A stretch of 64,000 nucleotides of DNA, from the NCBI GenBank assembly GCA_027886185.1, contig WOAB01000858.1, forward strand, positions 124,001 to 188,000, written 5' to 3'. Positions 10,578 to 20,512 of the stretch are shown here, piece after piece. Made by a program: the position numbers and the translations under genes. The notes beneath the pieces were generated by a model that saw only the letters and a program-made list of their open reading frames with translations, was not told the origin of the DNA and did no database searches. The stretch's first letter is position 1; each line of letters starts with the position of its first letter. This DNA is from Rheum nobile (Eukaryota > Streptophyta > Magnoliopsida > Caryophyllales > Polygonaceae).

Positions 10578-13500
10578 ATGACCAGGAAATACGTGCCTCC
10601 AGACTACCGGAATCAAATGAGATTGGACATTGCCATGGCTCGCCGAGGATCGATGACTCCACTCGAGTTCTTTTCCAAGCTTGAAGACATGTATTACAAG
10701 GCCAACATCTCTGTTGCACCATCTACTCTGAGGACCAAATTCTTGAGTGGCTTGAACACTAACATCCGTGATCAACTCAAGATTTTGCCCATCAAAGACA
10801 TGAACACACTCACCCACACGGCGATGCAAATTCATGCACAATTATCTCGCCAGAGGTCTTACACATATTCCAGTGGCCAACAAAGGTACTCTTCTAACTC
10901 TAGTGGTTTACCTTCTACTAATGTTCGCCCTAATGCCTCTACCACAGCCGCGTCTAGCCAAGACCCCAAAGCAAAGACCGCGCCACCGGCCACCACGCCG
11001 CGACAGAACGCACCAAGACAGGCGCCAGTGAACAATGATCGCGCGCGTGATATTGAGTGTTACAAATGTGGTGGAAGAGGCCACTACAAGAAAGATTGTC
11101 CCAATGCTCGCAAACTGTTGTTCTCCACAGCCGCGGCCAGCTACAAGTCTTGTGAGGACGAGGAGGCCACACTTGACGCGATCCATGAAGACAATGCAGA
11201 GGAGGATGAAGATGCATATGACTGTGAACCCACATCTCTGCACGCGGGCACACCATTGAGCTTGGTGACGCGTCGTCTCCTCACCGTCAAGGAAGCAAAC
11301 TTAAGCGATCAACGTGAGAACTTGTTCCACACCAGGGCTCTAGTGCAAACAGCTTCCTTGAGTGTCATGATTGATGGAGGCTCTTGTGCAAATATTGTGA
11401 ATGAGAAGGTTGTCAACCACTTCAAATTGCCTACAACTCCTCATCCACAACCTTATGCCCTCCAATGGATTTCTTCCAGTCCAGGTAACACAGTATCTCG
11501 CCAATGTTTAATTTCTTTTTCTATAGGCCAATATTGTGATTCTATTCTTTGTGATGTCATTGCAATGGACGCCACCCATATTTTGCTTGGGCACCCATGG
11601 CAATTTGACAGGCGCGTGCTCCATGACGGGTATTTGAACACTTATGTGTTCAGGATGAAAGAAGGTGATGAATGGAAGACAACATTCAAAACCAAGTATG
11701 GGCTCTACGAGTGGCTTGTCATGCCCTTTGGGCTCACGAACGCGCCCAACACATTCATGCGCGTGATGAACCACGTGTTGAGATCTTTCCTTGGCAAGTT
11801 TGTTTTCGTTTATTTCGATGACATACTTGTGTATTCCCGGAGCCTCGAAGACCATGTCGATCACCTTCGACAAGTGTTAGAGTGTCTTCGCCAAGAGCAC
11901 CTATTCGCCAACCTGGCTAAGTGTTCCTTTTGCTCCGCGTCAACCAACTTTCTGGGCTATATTGTTAGTAGCGATGGTTTACGCGTTGACGAGGACAAGA
12001 TCGCGACCATCAGGGACTGGCCCACGCCTACAACTCCGACACAAGTGCGAAGCTTTCTAGGTCTCGCGGGCTTTTATAGGCGTTTTGTACGCGACTTTTC
12101 CTCCATTGATGCGCCACTTCACGAGCTCACCAAGAAAGGAAGCACATTTTTGTGGCAGGATTCCCATGAACGCGCCTTCTTTGCCTTGAAGACCGCGTTA
12201 TGCCAAGCGCCATTGCTTCAGCTTCCAGATTTCACCAAACACTTCGAAGTAGAGTGTGATGCCTCTGACATAGGCATTGGTGGTGTGCTACATCAAGAGA
12301 AGAGACCAATTGCCTACTTTAGTGAGAAGCTCACAGGAGCCTCTCTCAATTACCCCACCTACGACAAAGAGCTTTATGCCTTAGTACGTGTGTTGAAGAC
12401 TTGGCAACACTACCTCTGGCCGTGTGAGTTTGTCATCCACAGTGATCATGCCGCGTTGAGCTACTTGAAGAGCCAAGCTCACCTCAATCTCCGCCATGCT
12501 CGTTGGGTAGAGTTTATGGAGACATTCCCTTATGTCGTTGTTCACAAGAAAGGGAAAGATAACATCGTTGATGATGCGCTGTCTCGCAGGTATGTTCTCT
12601 TGACTCAGGTGCAAACTAAGATTTTGGGTTTTGCTTTGATTAAAGATTTATATGCTAGTGACCCTTTCTTTGCCCCTATTCTTGAGCATTGCCTGAGAAC
12701 GCGTGAGTTTGAGACGTTTTACCTATCTGAGGGTTATTTGTATAAGGGTAGTCGTCTATGCATTCCTAGATCTTCCATTAGGCTTCTATTGATTGAGGAA
12801 GCACACGCGAGTCGTGGACACTTTGGGATTAGGAAGACCTTAGACGCGCTGCGAGAACATTTCTTTTGGCCTAACATGACCCACCAAGTGACTAAGTTTT
12901 GTAGGAGTTGTGTGACTTGCCAGAGAGCCAAAGCTAAGTCCAGTCCTCATGGCCTCTACACTCCTTTGCCCATTCCGAGTGCCCCCTGGGAAGATTTGTC
13001 TATGGATTTCATCACGGGTTTTCCCCTCTCTAGATGAGGTAAAGACTCTATTTTTGTGGTTGTAGATAGATTTTCTAAGATGGCACATTTCATAGCTTGT
13101 AAGACCACCCATAGTGCTAGTGAGATTGCCGATCTATTATTTGAGCATGTGGTGTATCTTCATGGAGTCCCGCGTACCAAACTTCTATTCTCGACTAGCT
13201 ACCACCCCCAAACCGATGGCCAAACGGAGGTCACCAATAGAACTCTAGGAGCCCTCCTTCGCACGATGCTCAAAGCCAACCCTAAGCGTTGGGAGGACTT
13301 ACTATCAATTGTTGAGTTTTGTTACAATAGATGCAGGCACACGGCGACCAAGTTGACACCTTTTGAGGTGGTGTATGGCATCAACCCCTTGACACCACTG
13401 GATTTGTCGCCGCGCCCTCTCCGAGATCCAGTGCATGTATCCGCCTCACATCGCGCTGAGCAAGTCCAAGAGCTTCATCGAAAGACCAAGGAGCGGCTGG

Positions 13501-13883
13501 AGAGGAGGGCCACACAGTATACCTCGCAGAAGAATTCAGGCCGCCGCCGTGTCGTCTTTGCCCCCGGGGACCTTGTCTGGGTGCATCTACGAAAGGAGAG
13601 GTTCCCCTCGCGGCGAAAACACAAACTGGCACCGCGTAGAGATGGTCCCTTCCGCGTGATCAAGGCCATAAGGGACAATGCTTATCAACTCGAGCTCCCA
13701 CCCGATTTTGGAGTCCATGCGTTCTTCAACGTGGCCGACTTGACTCCATATGTTGAGCCAGAGTTGGGTGATGGTGAAGCGGGGATGCTTCACAGGAAAG
13801 TGGGGGAGGGTGATGTGACCCTGCCTCCCATGACGGCCCAAGACGAGGAAGAAGCCATGAGCCTATGCTCAAAGGCCCAGTGA
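10578..13883 (+). pseudogene. Chromovirus pol with internal deletions in reverse transcriptase and integrase
   Basis: In order: end of gag; CCHC zinc knuckle (CYKCGGRGHYKKDC, about 11058-11099); protease (VMIDGGSCANI, about 11367); the C-terminal half of reverse transcriptase (FVYFDDIL, about 11802-11827); RNase H (FEVECDASDIGIGG, about 12243); integrase HHCC (GHFGI..., CRSCVTC); and integrase core. Two pieces are missing without loss of frame. Protease runs straight into the middle of reverse transcriptase at about 11655, removing the N-terminal fingers and first catalytic Asp. In the integrase, GVPR joins directly to TKLLFSTSYHPQTDGQTEV at about 13176, removing the second catalytic Asp. TGA 13035-13037 (CGA to TGA) adds a stop. 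The frame crosses into the 3' LTR and ends at 13881-13883. Confidence 0.88.
13797..13810 (+). other. Polypurine tract of the chromovirus
   Basis: AAAGTGGGGGAGGG immediately precedes the 3' LTR. Such a tract primes plus-strand DNA synthesis. It is also translated (KVGEG) as part of the pol frame. Confidence 0.85.
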
Positions 13884-14753
13884 CAAGGTCTAGGTCCAAG
13901 GCCATCGCCGCCGCCGTTGTGTCACTTATCGCATGTGCCGCCGCCAACCAAGGAAGCCCAGAGACCAACCCAAGGCTCGTCGTCCTCGCCACCATCGGAA
14001 GTTCTGAAGACTGTGAAAAGGCCGCGTTCTTCTGAAGACTTTGACACTTCTTCGTCTCACGCGATGATCTCTTCAAAGCCTTCACCGCGTTCATGAGTTT
14101 CACGAGTTCTTTTTGAGACATTATCTATATCTCGTATTTCCAGCTTGTTTAGATAGTTTCCTTATTTGCAACGTTTTAGATAGTTTCCTTATCTATAGCA
14201 TTTAAGATAGTTTCCTTTTATCTTTAAGGTTTGTGCCTTTTGCATGCTTGCATGGGCTAGCCCTTAGGCTCGTTTCGACCCAAGCCCATTAGATCTTGGT
14301 TGAAATCCCTTCCCTATTTATACCCTACTTTGTACTCTTTATTTCTCATGTTCAAGTTAAAGTTCAAGGTTTAAAGTCGAGTGTTAATCCCTCCTTCCCT
14401 TGATCGGACGTCACCCATATCCCTCTCATCCCCATTCACTCCGCCGCCGACGCTACGGCAACCACTCGATCTCCATCGAGTTTATCCCCTCCGCAGTCGA
14501 CGCTACGACACCAACGACTTGTCTCTTCAAGTCGCCTAGTCTTCATTAAACCGCTTCCGCCACCGCTACCATCTTTCCACCAAATCGCTTCCATCACCAC
14601 CGAGATCCATTCATCGCGTTCTTCCATTCGCGATCAACTACATCATCACGTTCCACAGCAGAATCATCACACCGAGTGACTTCCCAACCAAGACTAGATC
14701 CAAAGTCATCACCTTTGGCAATTCGACTTGTCACAGGAGGCAAGGACACATCA
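13811..14753 (+). repeat. Chromovirus 3' LTR
   Basis: Collinear with 7081-8025. One G is missing in a GGG run near 13876 relative to the 5' copy, which truncates the pol tail at SKAQ. In the 5' LTR the same tail stays open as GPVTRSRSKAI and beyond. Confidence 0.9.
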
Positions 14754-14760
14754 CGCATCA

Positions 14761-15012
14761 CTCTCCCCTTCTTAGATTCGAAGCGTCCTCGCTTCGAGCG
14801 TGTAGGTGTGAGAAAGAGCCGATGATGAAGCTGAATGGTGCGTCTCTCCTTCTTAGAGACAAATTTTAGGCGAGACAATGTACCAAAGACACCAAGTGGC
14901 AAGGGTGGTGCCGAGGGGCTGGAGCAAGCGGCGCGCGGAGCGTCGAAGCGGGCAGCACGCCAAGAGCCGAGCCGACCTTCACGCAAAGCACCACGCGCCG
15001 TTTGACGCTGGA
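14761..15012 (-). other. Short internal region of the minus-strand LTR element
   Basis: Lies between two same-orientation LTRs. Its end next to the LTR reads, on minus, as a purine tract GAAGGGGAGAG. A segment around 14765-14805 matches 16870-16905 in inverted orientation (GCTCGAAGCGAGGAC). No gene is seen. Confidence 0.5.
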
Positions 15013-15631
15013 TGATGCGTTCCGATCGGCTCGGAACACGTTTGACGCCGGATCTAGGCAGGAAGCGGTCTCGGATCCGTCTCTTTGTAACCGGATAAGT
15101 ACGAACCACCGGGTAGGATGGTTCGCGACTCTCTTATGCTCGCTTTAGGCGAGGGTGGGGCGAGAGGGCTCCAAGCGACGAGCTACGGATGCGGTAGCGT
15201 CTGCGGCGGAGAAGGAGATAGAGAAGATAGATTGGTGAACCGTGACGTGGCTCAAGCGGGCGGTTTGGGACGTTGGGGCCTAAGGGAGGAGATTCACTCG
15301 ACTACTAACTTAGACTTTTATTCCAACGTAAGTAAAACGAAGTACAAAGAAGGCTACTTATAGCCAAAGGGCACGGCCAAGAAACCTAATGGGCTTGGAT
15401 CACGAGACAAACTAATGGGCTGGCTTCTCTAGCAAGAGAAAGACACACGCCCGAAATAGAAAGTGCAAAAATAGACAATGCTAAAAAGGAAAACTTGCCA
15501 AAACGGGAAATAACATAAAATAGGGAAATAATATGCTAAATAAGACTAAGTCCTATGCCAAGGGGGACGCCACGGTCTTGGTCGCCTTGGGCTCGCCGTA
15601 GCCCGGCTTGGGTTGAGCCCGGGACGCATCA
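15013..15631 (-). repeat. LTR (minus orientation), half of an inverted LTR pair
   Basis: On minus it starts TGATGCGTCCCGGGCTCAA and ends GGAACGCATCA. It is a close inverted copy of 16911-17535. AATAAAAG-type and T-rich U3 motifs (TTTCTATTTCGGGC) are shared. Confidence 0.7.
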
Positions 15632-16910
15632 CCTTCTCCGCTGCCCAAACCCTAGGCTATGCCCCTAGCAAACCCTAGTTCGGCCACCCTCTTGCCTTTT
15701 CCTTTTCCTATCCCTTCCTAAAGATTTGATTCTCATAAGATCTTATCTTTTACCCCAAAAAAAAATAGTCAAATCTTGGATTTTCTCTCTCCAAATCTTA
15801 GATTTCCTTCTATCTTTACCCAACCCATCTCTTGATTTTAGGGATTTCGTATCTACCCACCCGATTGTCTTTCCTTAACCAACTCGTCCTTATCTGTCAC
15901 TCATGTTGGCCCGCCTCTAGCCAACCCCGCGCCCATCCATGGCTAGCCGACGTTCGGGTTGGCGCCCTCCATGGGACTATGAAAGCGAAGACAAAGAAGG
16001 GTGGTCCGATTACTACACCAAACTCCTTTATGAGGCCGACTACATCCCGCCGCCGCGCCGCGCCTATGGTCCCCCACCACCGCGCTGCACATATGACACG
16101 GCGCCACAATGATACGCGTTGTTGCCCCGGTGTCGCGCCCACGCGTCACCACCCTGACGCCGCGACCACGACTACGAGTCCCCGCCGCGGCGACGACGTG
16201 ACCCATCGACGCACTACGACTACGCTCCCGCGCCACCGCCTCAATGCCTCCGCATGCCCATATCGTCACATAGCGCACCCACTGCCCGCAGCCTGGCCGC
16301 TTCGCGTAGGCCGACACCCACGCACGCACCCACGCCTCTGCCTCCAGACTGGGCCCCCGTGCCGATGCGCATGCCAGTCTGGCTACGAGAGGCACCAAAC
16401 GCGTCCTTGGCCACATGTCTGGTCGCGCCTCAGCCCACCGACCTGCCTGCTATCGCACATGCCACGCCGTCAGCCAGCCCCGCGGCCCTTGCCACACGCC
16501 TGCCCGCGTGCCCAGTCGTGCCGCAGCCCGCCGCCCCGCAAGTTGTCGCTCCTTCCGTGCCGTCTGCCAGCCCCGTGACACCGACACTGGCCGACGCACT
16601 TCAGTGCATTAACGTGCCGACATTCAGTGTGCCCGCTTTCGTGACCATTGCTTCCATGCCCGTGCGCGAGCCCGACGTGCATACACCACCGAAGATGCTG
16701 CCTCCGGATCTTGGCCCCCGCGCGATAATGACCAAGGCACCTGACGCCAAGGCGTTCCCGCATCCAAGCCATACTTGTTGATCTTTGAGATGCCAAGAGT
16801 TGGTCCCGAGCCCCATTCTGATGCAGCGCTCTCGCTGGCTGTCGAGCACATGTTCTTCCTTGCCCCAACCAGCTCGAAGCGAGGACACTTCAATTCTAAG
16901 AGAGGGAGAA
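15632..16910 (+). pseudogene. Gag-like ORF of a chromovirus-related element
   Basis: A leader with AAACCCTAG motifs runs to ATG 15939 (MASRRSGWRPPWDYESEDKE). An acidic segment and then a Pro/Ala-rich region follow (YIPPPRRAYGPPPPR). Stops occur near 16110 and 16155, after which the same kind of composition continues to about 16780. No zinc knuckle, protease or polymerase is present. The segment ends in the purine tract AGAGAGGGAGAA before the LTR at 16911, so it reads as the inside of a plus-strand element whose 5' LTR is missing or replaced by the inverted LTR. Confidence 0.5.
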
Positions 16911-17535
16911 TCATGCGTCCCGGGCTCAACTCAAGCCGGGCTACGGCGATCCCAAGGTGACCAAGACCGTGGTGTCTCCCTTGGCATAGGACTTAGTCTT
17001 ATTTAGCATAGTATTTCCCTATTTTATGTTATTTCCCGTTTGGCAAGTTTCCCTTTTTAGCATTGTCTATTTCTGCACTTTCTATTTCGGGCGTGTGTCT
17101 TTCTCTCGCTAGAGAAGCCAGCCCATTAGTTTGTCTCGCGGCCCAAGCCCATTAGGGTTCTTGGCCGTGCCCTTTGGCTATAACTAGCCTTCTTTGTACT
17201 TATTTTTACTTACGTTGGAATAAAAGCCTAATCTAGTAGTCGAGTGAATCTCTTCCCTTAGGCCCCGTCGTCCCAAACTAGTTAGAGCCCGCTTGAGCCA
17301 CGTCACGGTTTGCCAATCTATCTTCTCTATCTCCTTCTCCGCCGCAGACGCTACTGCATCCGTAGCTCGTCTCTTCGAGTCGTCTCGCCCAACCCTCGCC
17401 CAAAGCGAGCATAAGAGAGCCACGAACCATCCTACCCGATGGTTCGTACTTATTCGGTTACAAAGAGAAGGATCTGAGACCGCTTCCTGCCTTGATCCGG
17501 CGTCAAACGTGTTCCGAGCCGATCGAAACGCATAA
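16911..17535 (+). repeat. LTR (plus orientation), second half of the inverted pair
   Basis: Starts TCATGCGTCCCGGGC (the expected TG is altered) and ends AACGCATAA. Contains CTATAACTAGCC near 17180 and GGAATAAAAGCC near 17216. The right flank GAAAT (17536-17540) nearly matches GAAAG at 6444-6448. Confidence 0.65.
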
Positions 17536-17540
17536 GAAAT

Positions 17541-18216
17541 GAATTCGGAGGAGACACGCATAAAGAAACCTCGAAGCCGGCTTGTCAATGCAAGAAGGAA
17601 ATGGGGAATCACCGAAGAAATAAAGAGGAGGAAAATAATGACGACGGAGTTCTGCAAAGTTGTTTTTCATCCCAAGTCTAGGGTTTTTTGTCTTTCTCTT
17701 GACTCGTAAAATATATAAAAAAAAACGTGAAAAATAAGAAGGGAAAGAAAAGGCAGGAGAGGGTTTCTTACCTACCCAATTCAAGACAAGGAGCCCTGGT
17801 CTACCCTGTACAAAGAAAGCTTGAACAAGGAAGATGACAATGGTGCAAGCAAGAAGAAGCGAGAAAAGAGGAGCAACAGGCCGGAGAAAGGCCGAAGGCC
17901 CCATTTTCACTGATGATATGACGGGACGATTATGATTAAGGGGCAAAAGAAACTGTCACAAATCAACTGCTTCGGTAACTGCTCAAGCGACGTTCAAACT
18001 ACCATTATGGTCTCGATGAAGAGTCTGCGATCAAAGATGAGGTCGGGTAGACGTGAGCAAGTACAGATCGACAAGTATGAGGCGAGAAGAGTTGACGCCA
18101 TCACCCAGGCCCTGACGGTGCGTCCGTGGGTTGGAAAGCGGTGGTGAAGGCAAGAACAAAAAGTTACGGTGTGTGAGACAAGGTTGCAAGCTTCCACGGA
18201 TGCTGTACGCGGAGGT
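17541..18216 (-). other. Candidate 5' leader of the antisense Tat gene
   Basis: If the nested elements are removed, this DNA abuts 6448 and lies directly upstream (on minus) of the antisense ORF start at 6411. On minus it contains a plausible donor GTAAGAAACC near 17777, compatible with a leader intron. No independent ORF is convincing. Confidence 0.4.
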
Positions 18217-18720
18217 TTATCGGATTCCAGATAAGCAACGAGCGATACGAAAGATGCAAATACGAGCAAGAACAAAGAAAAAAGACAAGCAATGAGAACC
18301 ACAACAAACAAGTAAGCCAAAAATGTATTCTTTATTCATATAAAACAAGGTTACAAGGGAGATTACAAGTAGCAAGCCCATTCCGGCCACAAGTATACAA
18401 GAAAGAATCAAGCAAAGAAGGAGACCGAAGACGAGAAGAAAGGTGAGCGCCATCGCCAACACCAAGCTTCGTGGCCCCCAATAGAGGTTATAAGCATGGG
18501 GATCCGAGGCAAACGCGAACATGACCCACGTTCCACCAGGCTTCACCCTAAGCCCAACAGGCCGATAAAGCCCGCAGATGGAAAAGACACAAGCAGAGCC
18601 CGCGGAGAGGGAGAAGCAAACCAGCTTGACTCCCTCTGACCGAGGAAGCTCAAGGAGAGCATCTTCTCGTCCCCAACCACACGACTTCACCAGGGCGTGC
18701 CCTCCATCCGCGGCCTCAAG
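18217..18720 (-). CDS. Unrecognised antisense reading frame in the Tat 3' region
   Basis: About 167 codons are open on minus after a stop at 18724-18726. The protein has a charged start (VLEAADGGHALVK) and then several hydrophobic segments (VLAMALTFLLVFGLLLCLIL). A minus-strand TATA-like ACTATAAAAAGG near 19349-19360 and an AATAAA near 18325 would frame a transcript. I know no homologous family; it may be a second antisense relic of the element or chance. Confidence 0.25.
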   Translation of the reverse strand, partial: LEAADGGHALVKSCGWGREDALLELPRSEGVKLVCFSLSAGSACVFSICGLYRPVGLRVKPGGTWVMFAFASDPHAYNLYWGPRSLVLAMALTFLLVFGLLLCLILSCILVAGMGLLLVISLVTLFYMNKEYIFGLLVCCGSHCLSFFFVLARICIFRIARCLSGIR

Positions 18721-18726
18721 CACCTA

Positions 18727-19541
18727 AACCACCCTCCGCGCCACGTCCAGGAAGTTAGCAAAGTGAACAAGGGCCTTTCCAACTGCAAGGGAGCAAAGCA
18801 CTGCCCTCACAACCCCTGCTTCGCTTCGCCCCCTGTCCCCTGGATCACAAGGTGGTTTCTCCTTTTCGACTAGGCAGTCGCGGCGCCTCTGAGACAAAAT
18901 CTACCTTAAGAACGCTAGCCACGATCCGCCCCCCTTGAAGTACATCTGCCTTAAGGGCCCACACCCCTTTTGGCAAAGGGGGAAAGGAGGAGAAACAGAG
19001 GCGATGACCCGCAAGTGCTCAGATCCACATTCATATAGACTTCACACATTGCTGCCGGCATAACCCGACATCACAATTTATGGACACAAAAGAGTAGTTA
19101 CCACCCGGCTCAAAAGGGATCCCACCCCTTCGGCCACGTCGTGACTCAACCATATGTAGAAGAGAACAAAAAAGGCAAGCAGTTCGCGTTTGATTCAAGA
19201 GACTCCGACAAGTAAGGAACTGCATAAAGCAAATGGAAATTAAGATAAGTACAAGTGGAATTGTTTAAGACAAGTATTGAGGCAAGTAGAGTAGGCAATC
19301 AAGGCAAAAAAAAAGGAAGATCTGGGCAAGAAATAAAGCGACACTGCCCCTTTTTATAGTCGTTCCTCCAGATGAAATGTATGGGACCCGCCACCTGCAT
19401 TGCAATAATGGCAAAAGAAAAGAGCTATCTTTCCTACACGGCCCGTCAAGGAGATTCGCGATCATACCAAAGCTAGCCGGATCCTTTAAAGATCAAGCCC
19501 CCCGGCCGGATGGGACCTCGATTGCGCGGCTTGAGGGACTG
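18727..19541. other. Tat 3' region before the LTR
   Basis: No protein recognised. Includes the minus-strand TATA-like site near 19349-19360, and ends in the polypurine-tract-like CTTGAGGGACTG that abuts the LTR. Confidence 0.4.
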
Positions 19542-20227
19542 TGTGGGAGCCGGATTTAGCCCGACCCAAAAGTGTCGGTCCAAGCAAGAGAGAGGCCCAG
19601 TTAGCAGTGCGGCCCAACTCAAAGCAAGACCTCGAAAAGAACTGTCTTAGCCCCCTGACCATGTTGCATGCGGCCCTCCACCCTGCTCTGCCTTGTCGGC
19701 CTCTTTACAGCCCCTCATGACAATTCGGTCCGAGAGCCCTCCTTACGGCTTGGCCAGTTACACGATGAAAAGGGCCCTAAAGCTTCAGCTATATAAGGTG
19801 AAAACTGTAACTGGAAAGCGGATCCTCCACCCTCTCTCTGGTTGGTTTCTCTCTCCCACCCCATCGACTAAAATCGAAGCTCCTTTTTACTCTCTTGGCT
19901 AGTGTACCCCATCGTGCTCTATACTCTATTGTGCTTCACCACTGTACCTTATACCCTATCACAATGTAGCTCCATCGTGCTCCTTACTCCACCGCCCTTA
20001 CTGCTCTTTCTTGCGGTTGAGTACTGACTTGAGCGTCGGAGTGGCAAGCCCGAGGTCACCCTCGGGCCCCTCTTCTTTTCAGGTCGAAGGCTCGTGGCTG
20101 GACGGCGCCCGGCGTGACCGGAGATCGCCGGCGGGGAACGGGGAGAGAGACCTCCGGGAGAGACAAGCCGGAGTTGGTTATGTGTGAACCGCCAACTGAT
20201 TCCCTTGCGGAAAACCAAACGATCACA
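19542..20227 (+). repeat. Tat LTR shared between two tandem copies
   Basis: Starts TGTGGGAGCCGG and ends GATCACA (TG...CA), 686 bases. A TATA box (TATATAAG, 19790-19797) and an R/U5 region with GTACTGACTTGAGCGTCGGAGTG are visible. It is preceded by a purine tract, as a 3' LTR would be, and followed by a primer-binding site, as a 5' LTR would be. Confidence 0.8.
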
Positions 20228-20246
20228 TTGGCGCCGACCGTGGGGA
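20228..20246 (+). other. Primer-binding site of the second Tat copy
   Basis: TTGGCGCCGACCGTGGGGA directly follows the LTR. TGGCGCC followed by a G-rich core is the usual Tat primer-site pattern. Confidence 0.75.
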
Positions 20247-20512
20247 CTCCTCACACAACTAGTACATCTTCGGCCATGTCGGACGCCGAGTCCACACACC
20301 GCACAAGCCAAATCGGGTTTGATGAGCCCCAGATTCCGAGTGCGTAACACCCTTTCATGAATATGGAGGAAGAAAACTTCCAAGGGTGGCAGTACACATG
20401 CCCAACTTTTTGGGGGCCGTACGCACCCCAAGGAGCCCCTCCCCATGCACCAGCGGAGATGTACCCTCAGTAATCAGTATGGGTTTCCACCGGAGCCATA
20501 TCCACCATACGG

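Larger units (their letters stand above)
7081..14753 (+). mobile_element. Chromovirus (Ty3/gypsy, CRM-like), structurally complete but coding-defective
   Basis: 7673 bases bounded by LTRs of 945 and 943 bases, both TGATGTGACC...GGACACATCA, and flanked by an exact 5-bp duplication CGCAT (7076-7080 and 14754-14758). A methionine-tRNA-type primer-binding site follows the first LTR and a purine tract precedes the second. Gag-pol occupies one reading frame from 9168 to past 13810. By eye the LTRs differ at roughly 25-30 positions (about 97% identical). The lineage call rests on the pol motifs VWVHLRKERFP, FNVADLTPY and RYVLL. No separate chromodomain is seen, and pol runs into the LTR, as in CRM-type chromoviruses. 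Confidence 0.85.
6449..15631 (-). mobile_element. Minus-strand LTR element with very short internal region, interrupted by the chromovirus
   Basis: On the minus strand an LTR runs from 15631 (TGATGCGTCCCGGG...) to 15013 (...GGAACGCATCA). A 252-base internal segment (15012-14761) follows and ends in the purine tract GAAGGGGAGAG. A second LTR then starts TGATGCG, is split two bases in by the chromovirus, and continues 7080-6449 to end ACGCATCA. The two LTRs share layout (TGATGCG start, ACGCATCA end, T-rich U3 repeats, GTCGAGCC-type U5) but differ clearly in sequence, so they may come from different insertions joined by recombination. No coding capacity is seen between them. Confidence 0.55.
1..20227 (+). 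mobile_element. Tat-lineage Ty3/gypsy retrotransposon, 5'-truncated by the window and interrupted by nested elements
   Basis: The outermost element of the left block. Its parts are a pol remnant (1-1417), a tandem-repeat spacer, an antisense extra ORF (3874-6411), a break at 6448/17541 where other LTR elements are inserted, the leader side of the antisense gene (17541-19541) and a 3' LTR (19542-20227). A purine-rich stretch ending in GAGGGACTG directly precedes the LTR, as expected for a polypurine tract. Order and orientation match plant Tat elements, a lineage known to carry extra ORFs in sense or antisense. The join across the nested insertions is inferred from continuity of the antisense leader and from the near-duplicate flanks GAAAG and GAAAT. 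Confidence 0.7.

Noticed and set aside
15897..16416. Minus-strand Arg/Ala-rich ORFs opposite the gag-like segment
   Set aside because: Complement of a GC-rich Pro/Ala coding stretch; no motif and no promoter.
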